Shown here: positions 28,751 to 35,168 of the stretch, piece after piece
Position numbering within the stretch: the stretch's first letter is position 1
Layout of the letters: each line of letters opens with the position of its first letter
Made by a program: the position numbers and the translations under genes
The notes under the pieces: generated by a model
Told to the model about the DNA's origin: nothing
Database searches by the model: none
The model's input: the letters and a program-made list of their open reading frames with translations, nothing else
From: Crocinitomicaceae bacterium
GTDB lineage: Bacteria > Bacteroidota > Bacteroidia > Flavobacteriales_D > Crocinitomicaceae
Assembly (NCBI GenBank): GCA_008017065.1
Contig: SSGT01000097.1
Coordinates: 1 to 35,168 of the forward strand
DNA length: 35,168 nucleotides
Direction: 5' to 3'

Positions 28751-31700
28751 TTATCTCAACAACGTAATGTGTCCGTTGAACTGATATTTCTTATCCGTGT
28801 ATACTTCTTTCACAGCCAATGTCCACGTGTATGTTCCAACCGGAACGACCTTTCCATCGTATGTTCCGTCCCAACCAACACTTGCGTCGTGGCTTTCCCA
28901 GATCACTTCTCCCCATCGGTTGAAAATAAATAAATCTACGGAGTAAAGATCAACTCCCGCCAAGACAATATTCCAAGTTTGGTTAAATTCATCACCGTCT
29001 GGTGTAAATGTATTTGGCGCGTAGAAAATAATATCACTAATCACATTCACTTCACGCACCACGGTGTCGGGACAACCATTTTCATCGATCACGATAAGCG
29101 TCACGGGATACAATCCAACTTGATCCATCGGAAACGTTGTCGTCACATTCGCCGTTGATGCACTGGATGGCGTACCGTTAGGAATCGACCAACTATAGGT
29201 TTCAATATTTCCCGTGCTAAAATCTGTCAATTGTACCGTTGGATCAAAAAACGATACGTTATTCGGCATGATGTTAAAATTAGCTGTTGGATATCCATAC
29301 ACTTCAATGTAATTGGAGAAAGTATTGGTGTAAACACAACCATAAATAGATGTCTCAGTAATTGAAATCGTGTACAAGCCAGGCGTTTCATACGTGTGAG
29401 AAAACGGTTCATTTCCTACAAAAGTTCCTGTTTGACCATCTCCGAAATCAACAAAAGTTATAGCCACCTCGTCGACTACCGTTGTGTTGGTAAAATTTGC
29501 AGTGTGCGGAAAACATCCGTTCGCGTCGTCTACTGTAATCATCGGAACCAATGGCTCAGGATTGGAAACAACCATACACGCTGTCGCCGTTGGCGAACCA
29601 CACGCTTCGGATAAGGTCACGCAATACGTGTTCGAAGTCAACGGTGGAGTGATTGATACTTCACTGCCAACACCCAACGGATTTCCGTTCTCGGTCCATG
29701 TGTAGGTATATGCTGAACTTCCGCCCGATCCAAGTGCATTGATATCGATCGTTGCCCCTAGACAAATAATAGTATCGTTGGAAATGAAATCAATTTGAAG
29801 TGGCGTAGGCTCAGTGAGTACAAACGTTTCGATGTCACTACACCCACCATTTCCAAACACTTCAATCGTATGTGTACCAGCTGCTAACCCCGTAATGGTC
29901 AACGGCGTCGTTCCCTGAATTGGCGCTCCTCCGTCGATCGAATACGAACTAAAATTTACTCCCACAACGGTTGCTCCTCCGTCAGAACCGGAGTTACACG
30001 TAACATTGGATGGCGTCACAGTTGTAATCGATGTGTTTATCTCCGTCACTGTAATAATTGCCTGTGCAATACAACCTGCCGAGTCAACACGGTACTTGTA
30101 ATTCCCAGGATTCATCGTAGCTGGGTTGTAGGGCATCGTTACTGGAGTGTTGTTATTCCCGATAAACCAACCTCCGTTTACGCTTGCACCCGGTCCCAAA
30201 AATTGAAACAAATCTACTGGCGCACCCGCTGAACAAACGGTAATTGCCGAATCTTGGCCCGGATAAGCTGCGTTTGAAAGTGTAACTTGCAAATCATCAG
30301 TTGTCACGCAGAGCGGATGTCCCGTTGGGTAAACCGACAAGGTAAGTGTCGTCGGTGCTGTAAAATTCCCGATTGGATTTGGAATACTTGGGTTGTTCAG
30401 GCCTGTTGCGGGCGACCATGTAAATACGTATCCTCCAAAACAATCTGCGACAACGGTACTTGGCGTTGTGCTTGGAGTAGCACCGTTCTGTCCTTGTTGA
30501 ATGACAACAACTCCGTTTGGATCTATGATTTCATATTCACATTCATTTTGCCAGTTTCCGGATGCCTGAAATTGTGCGGTAATACTTGCACCGTGAGGCA
30601 CATTGATCGTAAAAACAGCATCTGATCCAGTGGCAACCGTGTAACTTGTCGTTACTCCAGAAACCGTTACTAATAAATTGTTTCCATTCCAACTGTCCCC
30701 AAAACTATCATGTAGATCGATGGTGAAAGGACAAGGAGAACCGCCCGTCGTACCTACAATCGTTCCGTTCAACTGCTCCGCTGTTCCACCACAAACCACG
30801 ATGTCATCTCCTGCATCTGGCGTTGGATTGGCATTCACTGTTAAAACAAATGTTGAATCATGCAAACATCCAAAATTATCAATCACGGTATATTCATACG
30901 TAAATGAACCCGCTGCTGTTGGTGTAATTGTAATCACATCTCCATCAGCGCTCAAGTTTGTTGCATGTGGCGCTGGAAAAGTCCAATACGAAGAATCAGC
31001 TCCCAAACCGATTTGTGGTGTAAATTGAACTAAATCAGGATACAACGCAGGATCTAATGTCAAACCGAAACTAAAAAGAGTACCGTCATCCGCTGCCCAG
31101 TTATCAACCACTGTCAGGGTCCAAACTCCATTGGTTGGACAACCTACTAAATTTGAAATTGGCTGCACAGGTTCGTAATTCCCAGCAGGAAGCGTTCCGC
31201 CAAAACCACTGTTATTCACCCATTCAACCCACGTTTGAGTTGCAGTTGGAGTGAAGCAGTAATTAAAAGGTGTTCCTTGTGTTGATGGATCGTTACAATC
31301 TACATTGTCAAGCTGATTTGGAACTCCGATTTGGGTTCCACCTCCTCCTTGTTGGTGAAGCATCACTGATTGACCATTTGGACACGTTAAGTAAACTACA
31401 ATATCCCCCATGAATGAATGTTCCAACTCCATACAAATGCTTTGTACTTGACTCACGTCAGTAATGGTAGTACCTGCTGCAAAACCAGTTTGGAGAATAT
31501 CAATTTCTTGTGCAACACCAAGCAAGGTGTCTGGAAGACAACCATCGTCGATTGTTTCATATCCTTCGAATCCATTCCATGTTTCTTCATACGTATTTGG
31601 CGTTGCGGTTGCGACCAGTGTTTCCCCCAAACAGAGTGTTGTATCTCCTTGAAAACCAATAAAATTCGGAATTGTTGCAACCAACACTTCGAGATCAATC

Positions 31701-32443
31701 AAATTGTTATTGACACACGTGTTATCCGGATTATCATCGGTTACAAAAAGTTGCACGCGGTAGTGTCCAGGTACGGTATATGTGTGGGTAACATTTGGAC
31801 CAGTAGCAGAAGTTCCGTCCATAAAATCCCACGAGTAATTGGAAATTGAAAAGCCCGGTTGCGCAAACGAACCGAAATTTTCGAAGCTTACTGCTTCTCC
31901 GATGCACACGTGAATACTATCGTTGGTGATACCGCCCAAAATTCTTCCTCCTGCAACCGGATCGTTACACGGAGTTTCACAAGCTGCACTTGCGGAAAAG
32001 GCTCCCGTACCGGCTGTGTTTGATACAAAACGAAAGGTCAAACAACCGCTTGTGTTTTGCGGAGAGGCTTGAATAACAACCCCCTGAAGTTCAGTTCCTG
32101 TGTAAACTCCCAGTGAATTGCCCGCGGTTGAATTTCCGTCGTATACATACATATAGTCGACGTTCACATTGTTTGGCCCCGGCGCTGGATTGTCGTCGGT
32201 CAAACTCAAATTAAATAGGTTAAAAACAATCGAAATGATATCGCCGGGAGTATCTGGACAAATTGTAATTGTAACATCTTCGCTGTTTCCGTAACCCGGT
32301 CCACCTTGACCTCCGGAATCGATCACAAATCCAAAGCATGTGCTTACGGTGGTGTTGTTATTACCAGCAACGACGTTGATTGGTGTTTGTCCGAATGCAA
32401 CGATCGAAAAAAGTACGACTATCGGTGTTAAAATAAATTTCAT
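28751..32443 (-). CDS. Large secreted multidomain protein with T9SS type B (gliding-motility CHU_C) sorting domain
   Basis: Signal peptide; CUB-like N-terminus; PKD domains (SYSWDFMDGTSATGPNVTHTYTVPGHY); proprotein-convertase P-like segment (SFMGDIVVYLTCPNGQSVML…WTLTVVDNWAADDGTL); C-term FYAPNTFTPDGDEFNQTWNI…FNRWGEVIWES…WDGTYDGKVVPVGTYTW. Confidence 0.92.
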   Translation of the reverse strand: MKFILTPIVVLFSIVAFGQTPINVVAGNNNTTVSTCFGFVIDSGGQGGPGYGNSEDVTITICPDTPGDIISIVFNLFNLSLTDDNPAPGPNNVNVDYMYVYDGNSTAGNSLGVYTGTELQGVVIQASPQNTSGCLTFRFVSNTAGTGAFSASAACETPCNDPVAGGRILGGITNDSIHVCIGEAVSFENFGSFAQPGFSISNYSWDFMDGTSATGPNVTHTYTVPGHYRVQLFVTDDNPDNTCVNNNLIDLEVLVATIPNFIGFQGDTTLCLGETLVATATPNTYEETWNGFEGYETIDDGCLPDTLLGVAQEIDILQTGFAAGTTITDVSQVQSICMELEHSFMGDIVVYLTCPNGQSVMLHQQGGGGTQIGVPNQLDNVDCNDPSTQGTPFNYCFTPTATQTWVEWVNNSGFGGTLPAGNYEPVQPISNLVGCPTNGVWTLTVVDNWAADDGTLFSFGLTLDPALYPDLVQFTPQIGLGADSSYWTFPAPHATNLSADGDVITITPTAAGSFTYEYTVIDNFGCLHDSTFVLTVNANPTPDAGDDIVVCGGTAEQLNGTIVGTTGGSPCPFTIDLHDSFGDSWNGNNLLVTVSGVTTSYTVATGSDAVFTINVPHGASITAQFQASGNWQNECEYEIIDPNGVVVIQQGQNGATPSTTPSTVVADCFGGYVFTWSPATGLNNPSIPNPIGNFTAPTTLTLSVYPTGHPLCVTTDDLQVTLSNAAYPGQDSAITVCSAGAPVDLFQFLGPGASVNGGWFIGNNNTPVTMPYNPATMNPGNYKYRVDSAGCIAQAIITVTEINTSITTVTPSNVTCNSGSDGGATVVGVNFSSYSIDGGAPIQGTTPLTITGLAAGTHTIEVFGNGGCSDIETFVLTEPTPLQIDFISNDTIICLGATIDINALGSGGSSAYTYTWTENGNPLGVGSEVSITPPLTSNTYCVTLSEACGSPTATACMVVSNPEPLVPMITVDDANGCFPHTANFTNTTVVDEVAITFVDFGDGQTGTFVGNEPFSHTYETPGLYTISITETSIYGCVYTNTFSNYIEVYGYPTANFNIMPNNVSFFDPTVQLTDFSTGNIETYSWSIPNGTPSSASTANVTTTFPMDQVGLYPVTLIVIDENGCPDTVVREVNVISDIIFYAPNTFTPDGDEFNQTWNIVLAGVDLYSVDLFIFNRWGEVIWESHDASVGWDGTYDGKVVPVGTYTWTLAVKEVYTDKKYQFNGHITLLR

Positions 32444-32451
32444 GGTGGCTA

Positions 32452-32868
32452 CTATTTAGTGTAAAGTGGACTTTTCGCAAATCGAATGTTGTTGCTTACT
32501 TTGTCGTAAAAATACAAGTAAGTCGTCTTGTCTAATTGAATAACAACGGGTTCATTTTGTTTCAAGACAATTCCCCATTCTTTGAAATTAAAAACACCCT
32601 GTTGGATTACTTCTTTTGTTAACGATTTTCCAGCAGCATTTTTAAACTGTGTGGCTTTCAAGACGGGTAGATTTTTATCGAGATTCTCCGCTGTTCGCAG
32701 CTCGTAGGAGTAATCTAACTCAAAAAGTAAAAAATTGTAATAATTGTGGCTTTTGCTAAATATCGTTGCAATTGTATCCCCCCAGTTTTTCTCCAATCGA
32801 GCGTCATACTTTTGACTGAACGTACTGAATGACAAACTCAAAAAGAGAAATAGTGTTATTTTCTTCAT
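32452..32868 (-). CDS. Hypothetical secreted protein
   Basis: Start MKKITLFLFLSLSFSTFSQ (32868) gives a clean signal peptide; only 8 nt upstream of the T9SS protein gene, so probably an operon. Confidence 0.7.
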   Translation of the reverse strand: MKKITLFLFLSLSFSTFSQKYDARLEKNWGDTIATIFSKSHNYYNFLLFELDYSYELRTAENLDKNLPVLKATQFKNAAGKSLTKEVIQQGVFNFKEWGIVLKQNEPVVIQLDKTTYLYFYDKVSNNIRFAKSPLYTK

Positions 32869-32997
32869 AAAATAGGTGCATTTTGTTTGTTTAATGACGT
32901 AGATTAAATCGATAAGTTGCCCATCCTGCATATTTTTGTTTCCAAAATGAAAAAGATCGTTGAAAGAAGAAGCGATTGCAGTGTAGCGGTGCAAAAT

Positions 32998-33019
32998 CAA
33001 AAATAAAGTCGTAGATTTG
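32998..33019. promoter_or_regulatory. Back-to-back TAnnTTTG elements (divergent promoter candidates)
   Basis: Minus strand TATTTTTG (32998-33005) and plus strand TAGATTTG (33012-33019) between the 32452..32868 gene and rplS. Confidence 0.35.
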
Positions 33020-33158
33020 CACTTCGAACATAGAATGGGCGGAAATTCGGAGAATATTTCCCTTTTTAGGAAAAAAAATATGTAATTTTCTTCTTTTAAA
33101 GAAATAATTCGTAATATTGCACCCCGATTTACGGTCAGATAAAAAGAAATATAGAGTC

Positions 33159-33521
33159 ATGGATATCATTAAAGAGCTTCAAAACGAACTGGTAGAAGTA
33201 AAAAACTTTCCAAACTTCAAGAGTGGAGATACTGTAACAGTTTCATACAAAATTAAAGAGGGTGCGAAAGAGCGTATCCAGCAGTTTCAAGGTGTTGTAT
33301 TGCAACGTCGTGGTACTGGGGCAACTGAAACGTTTACAGTTCGTAAAATGTCAGGAAACGTTGGTGTTGAGCGTATCTTCCCAATTGCTTCTCCATTTGT
33401 TGATCAAATCGTTGTGAACAAAAAAGGTGCTGTTCGTCGCGCTCGTATTTTCTACTTCCGTGAAAGAACTGGAAAATCTGCTCGTATCAAAGAAAAAAGA
33501 AGTTTTTCAGCAGCAAAATAA
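33159..33521 (+). CDS. rplS: 50S ribosomal protein L19
   Basis: [79 protein letters not shown]; re-started at 33159. Confidence 0.97.
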   Translation: MDIIKELQNELVEVKNFPNFKSGDTVTVSYKIKEGAKERIQQFQGVVLQRRGTGATETFTVRKMSGNVGVERIFPIASPFVDQIVVNKKGAVRRARIFYFRERTGKSARIKEKRSFSAAK

Positions 33522-33538
33522 TAAACTATTTATATTCG

Positions 33539-33572
33539 AAAGACCGTTCCCAACAGAACGGTCTTTTTTTTT
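33539..33572 (+). terminator. Rho-independent terminator after rplS
   Basis: AAAGACCGTT-cccaacag-AACGGTCTTT followed by a T run. Confidence 0.85.
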
Positions 33573-33591
33573 ACCTTGTAAATAGAATCGT

Positions 33592-34359
33592 ATGTTTTTT
33601 TTCTTCTCCAAAGTACTACTCATTTTTCTATCCCCATTTTTTTGGCTACTTATAGCCTTGTCGATTCACTTCTTTTGGAAAAGCCCCGTTTACAAAAAAC
33701 GCGCAAAGATTGCCGCAATGTCGATTCTACTTTTTTTTAGCAATACCTTTATTTTCAATCAATTTTGTCGCATGTGGGAAATTCCGGGTACCCGCATTCA
33801 ACACCTCAAAACGTATGAAATCGGTATCGTACTGAGTGGTGCAGCCGAATACAACAACGATTTGCAACTTCTGAGCATCCGACGAAGCGGTGATCGTGTA
33901 TGGCAAGCGATCACGTTGTATAAAAAAGGCAAGATCAAAAAAATACTGCTGACCGGAGATTCGGGATACCTCTCCGACAAAGGTTTGCATGAATCAGCAC
34001 AAATGAAAGACGTTTTGGTTGCGTGGGGAATCCCATCCAAAGACATCGTTGTAGAATGCACATCGCGAAATACGTATGAAAATGCGCGAGAAACAAAAAA
34101 AATTCTGACAACTTCCTTTCCGCATATCGACTCGTGTTTGCTAATCACGTCGGGAACACACATGAAAAGAGCGAGCGCTTGTTTTGACAAACAAGGTATT
34201 CTTCACGACACCTATTCAACCGATTTGTACACCGGTCCGACGGATACATTTTTTTGGGATCAATTGCTTGTACCAAGTGTAGATACATTTGTAGACTGGA
34301 AATTTCTCATCAAAGAATGGTTTGGATATGTTGCCTATAAAATGACAGGCTACTGTTGA
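33592..34359 (+). CDS. YdcF/SanA-like (DUF218) membrane protein
   Basis: N-terminal TM; GIVLSGAAEYNN, RVWQAITLYKKGKIKKILLTGDSG, VECTSRNTYENARETKKIL, LLITSGTHMKRASACFDKQGI. Confidence 0.92.
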   Translation: MFFFFSKVLLIFLSPFFWLLIALSIHFFWKSPVYKKRAKIAAMSILLFFSNTFIFNQFCRMWEIPGTRIQHLKTYEIGIVLSGAAEYNNDLQLLSIRRSGDRVWQAITLYKKGKIKKILLTGDSGYLSDKGLHESAQMKDVLVAWGIPSKDIVVECTSRNTYENARETKKILTTSFPHIDSCLLITSGTHMKRASACFDKQGILHDTYSTDLYTGPTDTFFWDQLLVPSVDTFVDWKFLIKEWFGYVAYKMTGYC

Positions 34360-34510
34360 TGTTTTTGTTTGACATTTCTGCAGACCAACAAAATCAAGGC
34401 AATAAACGTTTCTAACGGTTAAAAACGGATAATTTAAAAGTACGTGCTGACGAGTATCGAATTTTATGGGGGGAATCCTGTGAAGATAGACTGCACAGTT
34501 TAACTATACC

Positions 34511-34520
34511 TTCGTACGAA
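34511..34520. promoter_or_regulatory. Perfect 10-bp palindrome TTCGTACGAA upstream of the small-peptide ORF
   Basis: Self-complementary decamer ending 13 nt before the ATG at 34534. Confidence 0.35.
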
Positions 34521-34533
34521 CTAAAAATTTTAT

Positions 34534-34686
34534 ATGATTAAGAAAGTAAAATTGAACCCTTTTTTCCATGTTAAGAAAGAAGCAAATTTGATCCTTGTAA
34601 AATGGGATAATGAAGATGACTATCAAGATTACTACTGTCCTTGCGGAAGTGGTAGCGAAGGATGTAATTGTAACCAAATTGACTAA
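34534..34686 (+). CDS. Small Cys-rich peptide ORF (50 aa), absent from the ORF track
   Basis: Manual translation: MIKKVKLNPFFHVKKEANLILVKWDNEDDYQDYYCPCGSGSEGCNCNQID*; followed after 10 nt by the next ORF. Confidence 0.5.
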   Translation: MIKKVKLNPFFHVKKEANLILVKWDNEDDYQDYYCPCGSGSEGCNCNQID

Positions 34687-34696
34687 AAACAAAAAA

Positions 34697-35104
34697 ATGG
34701 AATCTAAAACTATTTCTAATTTGGCAATTTTCGAATTTTGCCACATTTCACACGAGAACAATAAAATAGTAAAGTCTTATCAATATGAGTTGAGAAAATC
34801 GGATTTTACTGCCTCCAATGCTGTGAAAGTGTTGGATTGCAATAAAGACTCCAATTTTACATTGATAAGTAAAAATGTGACTGTTGATTTGGACACTCCA
34901 AATCAGTTTCGGCCAGATACTATAAACATTCAATTTTATAGAAAATTGCCTAATGAAACAGATATGAGAAAAGAAATTGATCAAATTTCGCCGATCAAGC
35001 TGGACGAACAATCAATTGAAAATGGGCTCAAACGCGCTGTTAACATTTTAAACCAGTTGGAAAAACTATCGTTCGAAGAGTTCAATGTATTGTATGTAAA
35101 ATAA
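34697..35104 (+). CDS. Hypothetical protein (135 aa), orphan
   Basis: Track ORF 34610..35104 re-started at ATG 34697 (MESKTISNLAIFEFCHISHENNK…) to clear the peptide ORF; AT-rich region. Confidence 0.6.
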   Translation: MESKTISNLAIFEFCHISHENNKIVKSYQYELRKSDFTASNAVKVLDCNKDSNFTLISKNVTVDLDTPNQFRPDTINIQFYRKLPNETDMRKEIDQISPIKLDEQSIENGLKRAVNILNQLEKLSFEEFNVLYVK

Positions 35105-35112
35105 TTTTACAG

Positions 35113-35139
35113 CTCCCTTTCAATTATTTTGAGAGGGAG
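35113..35139 (+). terminator. Terminator-like hairpin after the two-gene unit
   Basis: ctccctttcaa-ttatt-ttgagagggag: 11-bp stem with one G-U, 5-nt loop; only a weak T-rich tail. Confidence 0.55.
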
Positions 35140-35168
35140 ATTCATTATCGTCTTACCCCCATACGTTC

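Noticed and set aside
31418-31849. 143-aa plus-strand ORF, and other plus-strand ORFs within 29396-31028
   Set aside because: Antisense shadows of the long T9SS repeat-protein gene.
33091-33103. Near-palindrome TTCTTTTAAAGAA upstream of rplS
   Set aside because: AT-rich, short and within a promoter-like region; chance occurrence cannot be excluded without conservation data.
34360-34510. Possible small RNA or tRNA in the gap after the YdcF gene
   Set aside because: Only short imperfect inverted repeats (e.g. cgttt…aaacg); no tRNA cloverleaf or recognisable ncRNA found by eye.
1-35168. CRISPR arrays, transposons, integrases, prophage genes
   Set aside because: No regularly spaced repeats, transposase/integrase motifs or phage structural genes were seen in any frame.

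Overview
Chromosomal segment that looks like a Bacteroidota/Flavobacteriales genome (T9SS type B sorting protein, TAnnTTTG-like promoters, DUF3822-rsmD-coaD order, type B L31). It is mostly dense housekeeping and envelope genes: pyrR/pyrB, rhomboid, L,D-transpeptidase, SpmA/B-like protein, Mn-type SOD, threonylcarbamoyl-AMP synthase, Fur-family regulator, LemA/TPM cluster, LytS/LytR pair, MscS, menB, AAC(3)-like protein, WG-repeat protein, rpmE2, RecD-like helicase, rsmD, coaD, cbpA/cbpM, rplS and YdcF. I found no rRNA, tRNA, CRISPR array or transposon. The best leads are: (a) a 170-aa ORF (probably about 160 aa when re-started) with four exact-period 25-aa W-L repeats; (b) a secreted Mn-type SOD with an extra His/Met-containing C-terminal helical domain; (c) a secreted protein resembling the polymorphic-toxin-23 family as found in Bacteroidota; (d) at the AT-rich right edge, a two-gene unit missed by the ORF track: a 50-aa Cys-rich peptide (…YYCPCGSGSEGCNCNQID) plus a 135-aa orphan, with a palindrome upstream and a hairpin downstream. 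No complete new system is proven; (d) is the most open lead and may continue beyond the window.
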